The notes: generated from the sequence alone by a model not told the origin. A stretch of DNA of 64,000 nucleotides from Burkholderiales bacterium RIFCSPLOWO2_02_FULL_57_36 (GCA_001770855.1 MESE01000016.1:62001-126000); one strand, 5' to 3'. Shown: positions 1 to 9,529, counted from the first letter of the stretch. Translations and numbers: made by a program.

Positions 1-180
1 CTCGCCGCGGGCGGCCGTTCACGGGATGCGGTGCGCTTCGGCCATCCCTCTGGCACCTTGCGGGTTGGCGCGGAAGCCACCCAGGTTAACGGTGAGTGGA
101 GCGTAACCAAGGCCATCATGAGCCGCAGCGCCCGGGTGCTGATGGAAGGATGGGTACGCGTGCCTGGCGACGCGTTCTGA
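1..180 (+). CDS. prpF: PrpF, C-terminal fragment (2-methylaconitate isomerase)
   Basis: The window opens inside this gene; only the last 59 codons and the stop at 178-180 are present. The readable C-terminus (…FGHPSGTLRVGAEA…, ending …MEGWVRVPGDAF) is the typical end of PrpF, the isomerase that works with the AcnD-type methylcitrate dehydratase in propionate breakdown. PrpD begins 6 bases downstream, so the two are in one operon. prpC and acnD would be expected to the left of the window. That the 5' part is intact cannot be judged here. Confidence 0.85.
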   Translation, partial: LAAGGRSRDAVRFGHPSGTLRVGAEATQVNGEWSVTKAIMSRSARVLMEGWVRVPGDAF

Positions 181-186
181 GGAACA

Positions 187-1647
187 ATGATGTCCCGACT
201 CGACATGAAATCCGCCAAGCGCCCTGACTGGGACAAGGTACTGGTCGATATCGTCGACTATGTCACCGACTACCGGATCAAGTCGCCGGTCGCCTATGAA
301 ACCGCGCGCAACTGCCTGATCGACACGCTCGGATGCGGACTGGAAGCACTCGAATATCCCGCCTGTAAAAAACTGATGGGCCCGATTGTTCCCGGCACCA
401 TCGTGCCGAATGGCGCCAAGGTTCCCGGCACCCGGTTCCAGCTCGATCCGGTGCAAGCGGCGTTCAACATCGGCGCGATGATCCGCTGGCTCGATTTCAA
501 CGACACCTGGCTCGCAGCCGAATGGGGCCATCCTTCGGACAATCTGGGCGGCATCCTTGCGACGGCGGACTGGCTGTCGCGCAATGCGGTCGCGGCGGGC
601 AAAAAGCCGCTGACCATGCGGGATGTACTGACGGCAATGATCAAGGCGCATGAGATCCAGGGCTGCATCGCGCTGGAAAACTCGTTCAACAAAGTCGGCC
701 TCGATCATGTCGTTCTGGTGAAAGTCGCATCGACCGCGGTGATTGCGGAAATGCTTGAACTGACTCGCGATGAAACCCTGAACGCGGTGTCGCTGGCATG
801 GGTGGACGGCCAGTCGCTGCGAACCTATCGCCATGCGCCGAATACCGGTTCGCGCAAATCCTGGGCTGCAGGTGATGCGACATCGCGCGCGGTGCGCCTG
901 GCGCTGATCGCCAAGACCGGCGAGATGGGCTACCCATCGGTGCTGACCGCCAAGACCTGGGGCTTCTACGACGTACTGTTCAAGGGTCAGCCGTTCAAGT
1001 TCCAGCGCCCTTACGGCAGCTATGTGATGGAAAACGTGCTGTTCAAGATTTCCTTCCCGGCCGAGTTCCATGCGCAGACGGCGGTGGAAGCGGCGATGAC
1101 AATTCATGCCGCGCTGAAGAAGGTGGGCAGGTCGGCGGAAGACATCAAGGGGATCACCATCCGCACGCACGAAGCCTGCATCCGCATCATCGACAAGAAA
1201 GGTCCGCTGAACAATCCGGCCGACCGCGACCATTGCATTCAGTACATGGTTGCGGTGCCCTTGCTGTACGGCCACCTGACCGCCTCCGACTATGAAGACG
1301 CAGTTGCTGCCGATCCGCGTATCGACGCGTTGCGCGGCAAGATTTCGTGCGTGGAAGATCCGCGGTTCACTGTCGACTATCACGACCCGGCCAAGCGCTC
1401 GATCGCAAATGCGCTGACGGTGGAATTGAACAACGGCGAAGTGCTGAAAGAAGTCGTGGTCGAATACCCGATCGGCCATGCCCGCCGTCGCAAGGAAGGC
1501 ATTCCTTTGCTGGAAGAGAAATTCAAGACCAATCTTGCCAGGCAGTTCCCGGAAAAACAGCGGAAAACGATACTCGATATTTCTCTCGACCAGAAAAAAC
1601 TTGAAGCAATGCCGGTGAATGAATATGTTGATTTATACGTTATCTGA
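187..1647 (+). CDS. prpD: 2-methylcitrate dehydratase PrpD
   Basis: This 486-residue MmgE/PrpD-family protein has the usual length of bacterial PrpD (about 480). It dehydrates 2-methylcitrate in the cytosolic methylcitrate cycle that oxidises propionyl-CoA to pyruvate. Family landmarks include the N-terminal segment around residues 35-55 ([10 protein letters not shown]), WLDFNDTW near residue 100 and HAQTAVEAA near 300. Two in-frame ATGs lie at 187 and 190 behind a GAGGAA ribosome site; either may be used. It follows prpF directly, and a hairpin plus T-run lies just past its stop. The overlapping opposite-strand reading frame is a high-GC shadow. Confidence 0.95.
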   Translation: MMSRLDMKSAKRPDWDKVLVDIVDYVTDYRIKSPVAYETARNCLIDTLGCGLEALEYPACKKLMGPIVPGTIVPNGAKVPGTRFQLDPVQAAFNIGAMIRWLDFNDTWLAAEWGHPSDNLGGILATADWLSRNAVAAGKKPLTMRDVLTAMIKAHEIQGCIALENSFNKVGLDHVVLVKVASTAVIAEMLELTRDETLNAVSLAWVDGQSLRTYRHAPNTGSRKSWAAGDATSRAVRLALIAKTGEMGYPSVLTAKTWGFYDVLFKGQPFKFQRPYGSYVMENVLFKISFPAEFHAQTAVEAAMTIHAALKKVGRSAEDIKGITIRTHEACIRIIDKKGPLNNPADRDHCIQYMVAVPLLYGHLTASDYEDAVAADPRIDALRGKISCVEDPRFTVDYHDPAKRSIANALTVELNNGEVLKEVVVEYPIGHARRRKEGIPLLEEKFKTNLARQFPEKQRKTILDISLDQKKLEAMPVNEYVDLYVI

Positions 1648-1664
1648 TTGTTTGTCGTAGTACC

Positions 1665-1702
1665 ACGCAAGCGCAATGAGCGAACGCTTGTTGCGTTTTT
1701 TG
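1665..1702 (+). terminator. Probable rho-independent terminator after prpD
   Basis: An imperfect hairpin (ACGCAAGCG pairing with CGCTTGTTGCGT, small bulge) is followed by six Ts at 1696-1701. It sits between prpD and prpE, so prpE may be expressed partly from its own promoter or by read-through. Confidence 0.55.
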
Positions 1703-1784
1703 TATGTACGAGCCGCCAGGCGATTGATAAGCCGTTGCAGTCGGTCGGTTGCCAAAAAAATGCAGTTTGAATTCGGAGACAATG

Positions 1785-3674
1785 ATGAATTATGCAGAGT
1801 TCTACAACCATTCAGTCAGCAATCCACAGGCATTCTGGGAAAATGAAGCCAGGCTGATCGACTGGCAACAGCCGTTCTCTCAAGCGCTCGATTATTCCAG
1901 GCCGCCGTTCACGAAATGGTTCGTCGGCGGAAAGACCAATCTGTGTCATAACGCGGTCGATCGCTGGATCGGAACCCAGGCGGACCAGCCTGCGCTGATC
2001 GCAATTTCGACTGAGACCGGCACTGAAAAGGTGTATTCGTTTACCGAGCTTCTGGCCGAGGTCAACCGCGCGGCAGCCGTGATGCAATCGCTGGGTGTCG
2101 CCAAGGGTGATCGCGTGCTGATTTACATGCCCATGGTAGCGGAGGCGGCATTTGCGATGCTGGCCTGTGCGCGTATCGGCGCAATTCATTCGGTGGTGTT
2201 CGGCGGCTTCGCCTCCAATAGTCTCGCGACCCGCATCGATGATGCGAAGCCGAAATTGATTTTTTCGGCCGACGCAGGTTCCCGTGCAGGAAAAATCGTC
2301 GAGTACAAACCGCTGCTCGACGAGGCGATCAATCTGGCCAGGCACAAGCCGTCCCATGTACTGCTGGTCAATCGTGGACTGGCTCCGATGAAATTGCTTG
2401 CCGACCGCGATCTTGATTACAGTGCATTGCGTCAGCAGCATTTCGATGCGAACGTGCCGTTGGTCTGGCTGGATTCCGGCGATCCTTCATACGTGCTCTA
2501 TACCTCGGGCACCACCGGAAAACCGAAAGGCGTGCAGCGCGACGTTGGCGGCTATGCGGTGGCGCTGGCTTCGTCGATGAAGCATATTTTTTGCGGCAAT
2601 CCCGGTGAAACCTATTTCGCGACATCGGATATCGGATGGGTGGTCGGTCACTCGTATATCGTGTACGGCCCGTTGATCGCCGGCATGGCAACCATCATGT
2701 ATGAAGGCTTGCCGGTCCGGCCGGATGCCGGCGTCTGGTGGGGTATTGTCGAAAAATATAAAGTCACGCGCATGTTCTCCGCGCCGACCGCTGTGCGGGT
2801 ATTGAAAAAGCATCCGCCGGAACTGATGAAGAAATACGACCTGTCGTCGCTGAAGGCCTTGTACCTGGCCGGCGAACCGCTGGATGAAACAACATCGGAA
2901 TGGATTGCGAGCCAATTGGGCGTGCCGGTGATCGATAATTACTGGCAGACCGAAACCGGCTGGCCGATCTTGTCGGTTGCCAAAGGCATTGAAGATACGC
3001 CGACCCGTTTGGGCAGCCCCGGCATTCCGATGCCCGGCTACAAGGTCAAGATCATCAATGAAACGACTGGTGCGTTGTGCGGTCCGAACGAGAAGGGCGT
3101 GGTGGTACTCGAAGGCCCGCTGCCGCCCGGCTGCATGCAGACGATCTATGGCGACGACGAGCGCTTCGTCAACACCTACTGGTCCGATGTCGGCAATGCA
3201 CAGGTTTACTCGACCTTCGACTGGGGCATACGGGATGCGGACGGTTACTATTTCATCCTCGGCCGCACCGACGATGTGATCAACGTCGCCGGACATCGAT
3301 TGGGTACGCGCGAGATTGAAGAGAGCATTTCCAGTCATCCGAACGTCTCGGAGGTGGCGGTGGTCGGGGTGGAAGACAAGATAAAAGGGCAGGCGGCGAT
3401 TGCATTCGTGATTCCAAGGAATGCGGAAACGGCGGCAACGCCGCAAGCAAAACTTGCGCTGGAGGCGGAGATCATGGCCGTGGTCGATAAGCAATTGGGT
3501 GCGGTTGCGCGCCCATCGCGTGTATATTTCGTTACCTTGCTGCCGAAAACGCGTTCCGGAAAACTGTTGCGGCGCTCGATACAGGCGATCTGCGAAGGAC
3601 GCGATCCCGGCGATCTGACCACGATAGAAGACCCGTTGTCGTTGCAGCAGATCAAGGCGGCATTGGCAGGATAA
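1785..3674 (+). CDS. prpE: Propionyl-CoA synthetase PrpE
   Basis: An acyl-adenylate-forming enzyme of 629 residues from the ATG at 1785 (a second ATG is at 1782; GGAG lies 6-7 bases before 1785). A longer TTG-initiated frame from 1749 lacks a ribosome site. Visible motifs are the P-loop YTSGTTGKPKG near residues 240-250, YWQTETGWP near 386, the hinge GRTDDVINVAGHRLGTRE near 493, and the C-terminal catalytic lysine in TRSGKLLRR near 590. It activates propionate to propionyl-CoA, feeding the methylcitrate cycle of prpF/prpD. Specificity for propionate rather than acetate is inferred from the prp context and the PrpE-like N-terminus. Confidence 0.93.
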   Translation: MNYAEFYNHSVSNPQAFWENEARLIDWQQPFSQALDYSRPPFTKWFVGGKTNLCHNAVDRWIGTQADQPALIAISTETGTEKVYSFTELLAEVNRAAAVMQSLGVAKGDRVLIYMPMVAEAAFAMLACARIGAIHSVVFGGFASNSLATRIDDAKPKLIFSADAGSRAGKIVEYKPLLDEAINLARHKPSHVLLVNRGLAPMKLLADRDLDYSALRQQHFDANVPLVWLDSGDPSYVLYTSGTTGKPKGVQRDVGGYAVALASSMKHIFCGNPGETYFATSDIGWVVGHSYIVYGPLIAGMATIMYEGLPVRPDAGVWWGIVEKYKVTRMFSAPTAVRVLKKHPPELMKKYDLSSLKALYLAGEPLDETTSEWIASQLGVPVIDNYWQTETGWPILSVAKGIEDTPTRLGSPGIPMPGYKVKIINETTGALCGPNEKGVVVLEGPLPPGCMQTIYGDDERFVNTYWSDVGNAQVYSTFDWGIRDADGYYFILGRTDDVINVAGHRLGTREIEESISSHPNVSEVAVVGVEDKIKGQAAIAFVIPRNAETAATPQAKLALEAEIMAVVDKQLGAVARPSRVYFVTLLPKTRSGKLLRRSIQAICEGRDPGDLTTIEDPLSLQQIKAALAG

Positions 3675-3734
3675 ACCGGTGGCGGGCCGGTATGGGAAAA
3701 TACTGTATCGAAATCGACTACCAAGGAATATGCA

Positions 3735-3992
3735 ATGAGATCGACCAGAGCGACAGCGGCGCTTGAACGGCTCAAGATGCGCAGCGGCGATGCCGGATAT
3801 TCGATGGTGCGCAATGCCGATGGATTGTTTTACCTGGTACGGACATCGGAAACAGGATCGCAGGAAAAGCTGAACGAACCCCTGGAGCAGGATGCGTTCG
3901 TCGAATTCGTCAACAGCCTGGGTCCGCAAAAGGCCAGACGAGTCACCAAGATGGATGCCGCCTTTGAAAAGCAGCTCAACAAGAAATCCTGA
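3735..3992 (+). CDS. Small conserved-looking protein of unknown function
   Basis: An 85-residue soluble, charged protein starting at ATG 3735, about 60 bases after prpE. It contains MRSGDAGYSMVRNADGLFYLVR and ends in a lysine-rich tail (KQLNKKS). No signal peptide or membrane segment is visible. I do not recognise the family. The reading frame has plausible composition and a normal start, so it is more likely real than a shadow. Confidence 0.55.
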   Translation: MRSTRATAALERLKMRSGDAGYSMVRNADGLFYLVRTSETGSQEKLNEPLEQDAFVEFVNSLGPQKARRVTKMDAAFEKQLNKKS

Positions 3993-4206
3993 CGGCGCAT
4001 GGTTCGAGGCTGACTCTTTCGACCGCAAGCTGCCGCTCGCGGTGATTCAAAAAATAGAAAGCCAGGTGTCTGATTGCGGTGATTTCCCACCGCCCGGCTT
4101 GCCGGATATGACCAATGAAAAATTCACGGAACATGCGGTAATGGTCGAGCAAGACTTCAACACATTGGAACCCGAACCGGAAAGCGGCGGATTTCAAAAT
4201 GCGTAG
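3955..4206 (+). CDS. Possible small ORF overlapping the 85-aa gene
   Basis: From ATG 3955 this frame would give 83 residues, with an acidic C-terminal half (…FTEHAVMVEQDFNTLEPEPE…) that reads more like protein than random sequence. It overlaps the end of the preceding gene by 38 bases, and I see no good ribosome site. The rest of 3993-4271 shows nothing else I can name. It may be a translationally coupled small gene or noise. Confidence 0.25.
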   Translation: MPPLKSSSTRNPDGAWFEADSFDRKLPLAVIQKIESQVSDCGDFPPPGLPDMTNEKFTEHAVMVEQDFNTLEPEPESGGFQNA

Positions 4207-4271
4207 CTGAACCGGAATACTTTCGCAGGATGACTCTGCGAGAGACGATATTTAAAATGAAAAGGTAACAC

Positions 4272-4865
4272 GTGAAATTAAGAATGGCCAAGAATTCACT
4301 CTTCGCAGTCCTGCTGCGCTCGCCGTGGTGGATCAGCATAGGTATTGCAGCTGGAATTGCGTTGGTCTCGAAGATCGCTCTACCGGAGCAGTATGCGGTC
4401 TATGGCATTATCAGTGCCTGGCCGTTCCTGGGCATCGGCATGATCGCCGCATGGAAACAGCGTCGCGCACCGAGCGCCGCACGCGTTACCGACACGCTGG
4501 AAAAAATTTGTGCCATGTCCTGGCGCGATTTTTCCGGAATCGTCGAGGATGCATACCGCCAGGATGGATATACAGTAGCGCGGCTTGCCGGGCCCGCGGC
4601 CGATTTTGCGGTAAGCAAGGCAGGAAAAACGGCGCTGGTCAGTTGCAAGCGATGGAAAGCCGCAAGCAGCGGCATCGAACCGTTGCGCGACTTGCAGGCG
4701 GCCATGGAGAAGCAAGAAGCGCATGAAGGAATCTACTTCACTGTCGGTGCAGTGTCGGATAATGCAAAGCGATTCGCCGCCGAAAAGAACGTTCAGCTTG
4801 TGCAAGGAGCGGACTTGGCGAAAATGTTGCTGGCGATGCGGAACAACAAGGAAGTATCGGCTTAG
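4272..4865 (+). CDS. Membrane-anchored Mrr-like (restriction endonuclease fold) protein
   Basis: A protein of 197 residues. Two hydrophobic helices (about 15-35 and 42-61) are followed by a cytosolic Mrr-type endonuclease-fold domain (about 75-197): SWRDFSGIVEDAYRQDGY, then a beta-hairpin with Asp111 and the strand ALVSCKRWK. In active Mrr/PD-(D/E)xK nucleases the last motif is usually (E/Q)xK. Here the residue two before Lys126 is Ser124, so catalysis may be altered or lost. Such two-helix, Mrr-domain proteins occur as single genes in many Betaproteobacteria and are usually annotated as restriction endonucleases. A role in DNA quality control is inference. It converges on the SulP gene. Confidence 0.65.
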   Translation: MKLRMAKNSLFAVLLRSPWWISIGIAAGIALVSKIALPEQYAVYGIISAWPFLGIGMIAAWKQRRAPSAARVTDTLEKICAMSWRDFSGIVEDAYRQDGYTVARLAGPAADFAVSKAGKTALVSCKRWKAASSGIEPLRDLQAAMEKQEAHEGIYFTVGAVSDNAKRFAAEKNVQLVQGADLAKMLLAMRNNKEVSA

Positions 4866-4914
4866 GAACCTGAACGCAGTTTTGCGAAGAAAGTCAGCGC
4901 AAGACGCCATCGTT

Positions 4915-6609
4915 TCAAACGGCAAAATCCTCGTCGCTTTTCGTGAGCATTCGAATCGCCTCGCTATCTGTGGCGAATACATGCTCGCTTCCAATTCGGG
5001 CTATTGTTCCGGCGCCAAGCAGCACATCCCATACCTGTTTCTTCACTCCCGACATATACAGGGTTATACCTTCAGCCCGCAGCGTCACGAGCAGCGCTTC
5101 CAGCATGTCAAGACCGCTGGCATCGATATCGTTGATCGAGCCGGCAGAAAACAGGACGCGCCCGATGCGCTTGTCGCGGCGGCAGCGCTCCAGGATAAAA
5201 CGCTCCAGCTTTGCGCCGGTCAGGAAATTGAGCGCGTCGTCCATGCGCACGGCGATCAGGCCTGGAGCAAGCGCGGGCAACTCGAAACGTTTTCTGTCGC
5301 GCAAGGTGCCGTCGGGATGCGGCGCGATTTCGATAATGCGCGGATGCGTGCGCCGGTATAGAAACGACACCATGGTAAGCGCAATGCCGGCAAACACGCC
5401 CCAATGCACACGCGGCATGGTGATCAGGGTCAGGGCGAAGGTGACGGCCGCGACCGCGCCATCATCGCGGGATATTGAAAAAATCCGGCGGAACGCGGGT
5501 AAATCAAGAAGTCCCCACACCGGAATGATGATCATGGCGGCCAGCACCGAGCGCGGCAGGTAGGAAATCAGGTCCGTCAAAAACAATAGGCACAGCAATA
5601 CGCACAATGCGGAGAAAAGCGAAGACCATGCACTGGCCGCGCCGGAGTATAGGTTCAGAGCGGAGCGCGAGAATGAACCGCTCACGGGAAATGCGCCGCT
5701 GAAGCCGCTGACAACTTTTGCAAGCCCTTGTCCGATCAATTCCTGGTTTTCATCCCATTGTTCACGCCTTTTGCGTGCGAGAACGCGGCAACTCGACATG
5801 GCTTCGGCAAAGCTGATCAAGGCGATGATCAATGCGGCAGACCATAGCTGCCGGTGATCGTCGAAAGGTAAAGCCGGGAGCAACAGCAAAGGAGGCATTC
5901 CGGCGGTGATTTCGCCGACAATCGCGCCATCGTGCGAGGCGAAGCCAAGCATCCAGCTTGCGGCAATGCCTGTTACCGTGACAAGCAATATCGCCGGAAA
6001 CCTCGGCAGGAAATGTTTGAAAATCAGCATGAGCATCAGCGCTCCGCCGCCGAAAGCAGCCGTCATGAGCGGCAGGGTCGGGTCGGCAACGGTGCGGTCG
6101 ATCATGCCGATAAAGTCGCGCGAAAACAGATCGGGTATGCCGACCAGGGCCGGCAGTTGTGAAGCAATAATAATGATCGCGGCAGCGTTGACGAAACCGG
6201 TGATCACCGGTTGCGACACCAGCGCGGCAATCCCGCCCAGCTTGAACGCGCCCAGGAAAAACTGAATCACGCCCGAATAGATCGAAAGCCAGATCGCCAA
6301 CGCGACCCACTCGGCGCTACCCGGAAGCGCGAGCGGCGACAGCGTGCCGAATACCAGAAAGCTGGTCAATGCCACCGGACCAATCGCTAGCAATGCAGAG
6401 GAGCCCCATAATATTCCTATCACGCTGGGCAACAATGCCGCATACAGGCCGGTCTGGGGCGGCATGCCTGCGAGGGTGGCATATGCAATGGCTTGGGGAA
6501 TCAGCACTAACGCGACACTGATGCCGGCCCATGCGTCTCTTTTCAAAGACGCCGCCGTTGGGCGCGGCCAATTTAAGAACGGCAACAATCGACTGAGATG
6601 GAAATCCAT
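4915..6609 (-). CDS. SulP-family anion (sulfate/bicarbonate) transporter with STAS domain
   Basis: From the ATG at 6609 the product has 564 residues, the usual SulP (SLC26A) size; an open frame continues upstream to 6816 but without family-like sequence. The N-terminal 400 or so residues form 10-14 hydrophobic segments with the family signature DAWAGISVALVLIPQAIAYA and an AGMPPQTGLYAALLPS motif. The last 120 residues form a STAS domain (VLFSAGSINDIDASGLDMLE). The likely role is proton- or sodium-coupled uptake of sulfate, bicarbonate or another anion across the inner membrane. The substrate cannot be decided from sequence, and the gene is not next to the cys operon. No strong ribosome site is seen at 6609. 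Confidence 0.85.
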   Translation of the reverse strand: MDFHLSRLLPFLNWPRPTAASLKRDAWAGISVALVLIPQAIAYATLAGMPPQTGLYAALLPSVIGILWGSSALLAIGPVALTSFLVFGTLSPLALPGSAEWVALAIWLSIYSGVIQFFLGAFKLGGIAALVSQPVITGFVNAAAIIIIASQLPALVGIPDLFSRDFIGMIDRTVADPTLPLMTAAFGGGALMLMLIFKHFLPRFPAILLVTVTGIAASWMLGFASHDGAIVGEITAGMPPLLLLPALPFDDHRQLWSAALIIALISFAEAMSSCRVLARKRREQWDENQELIGQGLAKVVSGFSGAFPVSGSFSRSALNLYSGAASAWSSLFSALCVLLCLLFLTDLISYLPRSVLAAMIIIPVWGLLDLPAFRRIFSISRDDGAVAAVTFALTLITMPRVHWGVFAGIALTMVSFLYRRTHPRIIEIAPHPDGTLRDRKRFELPALAPGLIAVRMDDALNFLTGAKLERFILERCRRDKRIGRVLFSAGSINDIDASGLDMLEALLVTLRAEGITLYMSGVKKQVWDVLLGAGTIARIGSEHVFATDSEAIRMLTKSDEDFAV

Positions 6610-6882
6610 TTGGGGAGAGATGTTTTTCTGTAGTTTAACAGGCAATTTTTTCGACCATGCCCGGCGAGTTTGTAGAGACAAAAAGCCAAAGCCATATTCG
6701 ATTTCCGTATAAGCATAATCGGTAAATGTTGTTGTACTGTATAAGCGCCGCAAGTAAAGTTTGGCATTAACGCGTAAAGTTGGCGTCCGGTTAACTCGAA
6801 CTGCGTGCCGGCACAACGCGAAGTCTCGCTTTAATTATCGTTTGACCGGTGTTCCTGTCGATTTTATTAAGAAAAAATTCTG

Positions 6883-7656
6883 ATGAAGCTTTCGTTCAAA
6901 AATGTAGAGAAGCACTTTTCCGCTCTCCATGTCATCGACGATTTCAGCCGCGAGATCGATGACGGTGAACTGGTTGCGCTGGTCGGCCCGTCCGGCTGCG
7001 GAAAATCGACATTGCTGCACATCGCCGCGGGCCTGGAAACGGCAAGCGGCGGTAGCATGCTGGCCGACGGACGTCCGATCGAGGGACCGCATCCCGAGCG
7101 CACGCTGATGTTTCAGGAAAACGCGCTTTATCCCTGGCTGACCCTGGTGAAAAACGTCGCTCTTGCATTGGAATTTCAAAAGGTCGACAAACTGGAAGCG
7201 GGCAAACAGGCGCGTGAGTGGCTGGCGAAAGTCAATCTGAAAGGTTTTGAAGAGTATTATCCGCATCAGGTCTCGGGCGGCATGCGGCAGCGGGCCGCAT
7301 TGGCACGCGCGTTTATTTCGCGCCCAAAGGCACTGTTGCTGGACGAGCCGTTCGGCGCGCTGGACGCGCTGACCCGGATGACATTGCAGGACGTGCTGCG
7401 CCAACTGATTCGCGAAGAGCGGCCGACCGTGCTGCTGGTCACGCATGACGTGGATGAGGCGCTGTTCCTGGCTGATCGCGTGCTGGTTTTCAGCCAGCGT
7501 CCGGCAGTCGTGCTGAGGGAGTTCAATCTGACCCACCATGAAAAAACCCACGATCTTTCGGAGTTTGCCGGAATTCGCCGCCAAATTCTGGAACTGCTCG
7601 GCATCAATGCGGCGCAGGACGAAGTTGCTAAATCAATAGAAGGAGCTGAAGTATGA
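6883..7656 (+). CDS. ABC transporter ATPase, nitrate/sulfonate/taurine type
   Basis: A 257-residue ABC ATPase with Walker A GPSGCGKST (about 34-42), Q-loop MFQENALYPW, signature SGGMRQR (about 131), Walker B LLLDEPFGALD (about 149) and the switch histidine in VTHDVDEA. It closely resembles SsuB/TauB/NrtD-class proteins. It powers import through the permease at 8756-9529. Its stop overlaps the start of the binding-protein gene by 4 bases (ATGA at 7653), indicating translational coupling. The substrate is undecided: an alkanesulfonate, taurine, nitrate or a thiamine precursor would all fit the family. Confidence 0.88.
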   Translation: MKLSFKNVEKHFSALHVIDDFSREIDDGELVALVGPSGCGKSTLLHIAAGLETASGGSMLADGRPIEGPHPERTLMFQENALYPWLTLVKNVALALEFQKVDKLEAGKQAREWLAKVNLKGFEEYYPHQVSGGMRQRAALARAFISRPKALLLDEPFGALDALTRMTLQDVLRQLIREERPTVLLVTHDVDEALFLADRVLVFSQRPAVVLREFNLTHHEKTHDLSEFAGIRRQILELLGINAAQDEVAKSIEGAEV

Positions 7657-8648
7657 AATCGTTACGAGTAGTCATTTCCGCACTGGCGATGTTTGCCATT
7701 GCAGGTCACGCGATGGCGTCGGAAAAATTCAAGGTCGGCTATTTGCGGGTGATGGATGATGCACAAGCCATCGCAGCCTATGAAGGCGGTTTTTACAAAA
7801 AGCATGGCCTGGACGTGGAACTGGTGGAATTCAAGTCCGGTACCGATTTGATCAAGGCCATCGTTGGCGGACAGCTGGATTCCGGCGTGCTCGGGTTCAC
7901 CAATGCGGTGGCATGGGCATCCAAGGGTGCTGACCTGAAAGTGGTAGGCGGTGCACAGCATGGCTACCACGCGCTCGTCGTTCGAGAAGAAACCGGCATC
8001 AAGGATGTCGCGGGATTAAAGGGCAAGACACTCGCGTCGCAGACGGAAGGCAGCACCGCCGATACGGTACTGAAAGGCGTGGTGCTGAAAAACGCAGGCT
8101 TGAAGGCGGAAGACCTGAACATCATGGGCGTCAGTCCGCAAGTCGCGGTCCAGTCGCTGATCGGAAAACGTGTCGATGCGGCGTTCCTGTTCGAGCCGCA
8201 AGCGACGATCGCGCAACTGGTGGCGCCGGTTAAACAAATTTATGAGATCGGCGAAGTCTGGCCATTCCCTTGCATGGTGGTTATTACCTCCGGCGAAACG
8301 CTGAGCAAGCGTAAGGACGCCTTGTGGAAATCGCTTGATGCGCAGCGCGACGCGATTGAACTGTTGCAAAAGAAGCCTGCGGAAGCATCCAAGCTGATTG
8401 CCGAATACTTCATCTCGCAACCCACTTTGAAAACTCTGAAAAATGGCGACGTGCCGCGCGAAACCGTCATCACCGATGCAATCAAGAGCCAGACTTTCAG
8501 TGCTGTGCTGACCGGCAAGGAACTGGCGCGCATGCAGGAGATCGCGGACATCCTGACCGAGCAAGGCTCGTTGAAAACCAGGGATGGCAAGCCGTATGAA
8601 GTGAAGAGCATTATCGATCTATCCTGGCAGAAGGAGCGCAAGCTCTGA
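7653..8648 (+). CDS. ABC substrate-binding protein (SsuA/NMT1-like)
   Basis: A 331-residue periplasmic binding protein. The first 22 residues form a Sec signal (MKSLRVV…GHAMA, cleavage before SEKF). The mature part follows the NMT1/SsuA fold: KVGYLRVMDDAQAIAAYEGGFYKKHGLDVELVEF, GVLGFTNAVAWASKGADLKVV, LKGKTLASQTEGSTADTVLK. AAGAELIDA-like specificity residues cannot be read by eye. It delivers its ligand to the permease encoded next. A 108-base gap with a strong hairpin separates it from the permease, which often leaves the binding protein in excess. Confidence 0.85.
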   Translation: MKSLRVVISALAMFAIAGHAMASEKFKVGYLRVMDDAQAIAAYEGGFYKKHGLDVELVEFKSGTDLIKAIVGGQLDSGVLGFTNAVAWASKGADLKVVGGAQHGYHALVVREETGIKDVAGLKGKTLASQTEGSTADTVLKGVVLKNAGLKAEDLNIMGVSPQVAVQSLIGKRVDAAFLFEPQATIAQLVAPVKQIYEIGEVWPFPCMVVITSGETLSKRKDALWKSLDAQRDAIELLQKKPAEASKLIAEYFISQPTLKTLKNGDVPRETVITDAIKSQTFSAVLTGKELARMQEIADILTEQGSLKTRDGKPYEVKSIIDLSWQKERKL

Positions 8649-8717
8649 TCGTGCTGGAGATGCGGCCGCGCCGGTAATGCCAAAAAGGCGCTTGATCAAT
8701 TGATTCATTTCTCTTCA

Positions 8718-8741
8718 GATGGCCGGCGCACGCCGGCCATC
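8718..8741 (+). terminator. Intercistronic hairpin between binding protein and permease
   Basis: A perfect 11-base-pair stem (GATGGCCGGCG / CGCCGGCCATC) with a two-base loop, followed by TTGTT, ends 14 bases before the permease start. It could be a partial terminator or an RNA-stabilising hairpin that raises binding-protein output relative to the permease. Confidence 0.5.
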
Positions 8742-8755
8742 TTGTTAATAAAAAC

Positions 8756-9529
8756 ATGAGCACTCAAATTCGTCTTTCCGGTTTGTCCAAACAGATTGCA
8801 ATGGTGTTGGCAGTCGGCCTGATTTTGCTGGTGTGGCAAATCGTCGCCTGGTTTCTTCCCTCTTACCTGATGCCGGGCGTGGCCACGGTCTTCATGCGCA
8901 TGTGGGAAGAGATACAGTCGCCTGTCTTTCGCAATGCAGTTTCGGATAGCCTGGTCCGCCTTGGCATCGGATGGGGCGCCGCGCTGATTCTCGGAGTCGG
9001 CTTCGGCCTGTTGAGCGGGGTGCTGTATTTTTTCCGTGAAGTGCTCAAGTCGGCCATCATCATTACCCAATCGATTCCTTCCATCGCATGGGTGCCGCTG
9101 TTCCTGATCCTGATGGGCTTTGGCGATCTGCCGATTATTGTCGTGATCGCGCAGGCTGCATTTTTTCCTGCGGCGCTGTCGGTGATGAATGCGACCGAGA
9201 ACGTGCAGCAGGTGCATGTGTCGGCGGCACGAGTGATGGGCGCGACACGCTGGGATATGCTGCGGCGGGTTTACCTGCCGGCCGTCATGCCGGAATTGAT
9301 TACCGGCGCGCAGCTGGCGTTCGGTAATGCATGGCGCGCACTGATCGCGGCGGAAATGCTGATTGGTTTTGGAAAAGGTATGGGCCAGTCGCTGGCCTAC
9401 GCCGGTGAGACCGCGGACATGGTCGGCGTGATGATGAATATCCTGGCGATCGGCATTCTGGCGCCGATGATCGATCAGCTTTTCCTGGAAAACCTGAAAC
9501 ATCGCGTACTGCGTTATCAATATGTTTAA
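8756..9529 (+). CDS. ABC transporter permease (SsuC/TauC-like)
   Basis: A 257-residue inner-membrane protein with about six hydrophobic helices. The cytoplasmic EAA loop that docks the ATPase is visible near residues 155-175 (SAARVMGATRWDMLRRVYLP). The length and BPD_transp_1 architecture match SsuC/TauC permeases. It is the channel subunit of the importer encoded from 6883. The next gene, for a binding protein of a different family, starts 3 bases after its stop, so the four genes form one operon. Confidence 0.88.
   Translation: MSTQIRLSGLSKQIAMVLAVGLILLVWQIVAWFLPSYLMPGVATVFMRMWEEIQSPVFRNAVSDSLVRLGIGWGAALILGVGFGLLSGVLYFFREVLKSAIIITQSIPSIAWVPLFLILMGFGDLPIIVVIAQAAFFPAALSVMNATENVQQVHVSAARVMGATRWDMLRRVYLPAVMPELITGAQLAFGNAWRALIAAEMLIGFGKGMGQSLAYAGETADMVGVMMNILAIGILAPMIDQLFLENLKHRVLRYQYV

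Noticed and set aside
19-1479. A 486-codon minus-strand frame opposite prpF/prpD
   Set aside because: A shadow of prpD; the plus-strand protein has clear family motifs.
1848-1860. AGGCTGAT in prpE, the same eight bases as the start of the pseudo-spacer
   Set aside because: No TTC before it and the match stops at eight bases; expected by chance in this window.
2487-4028. A 513-codon minus-strand frame opposite prpE
   Set aside because: It is the high-GC shadow of prpE, without protein-family similarity that I can see.
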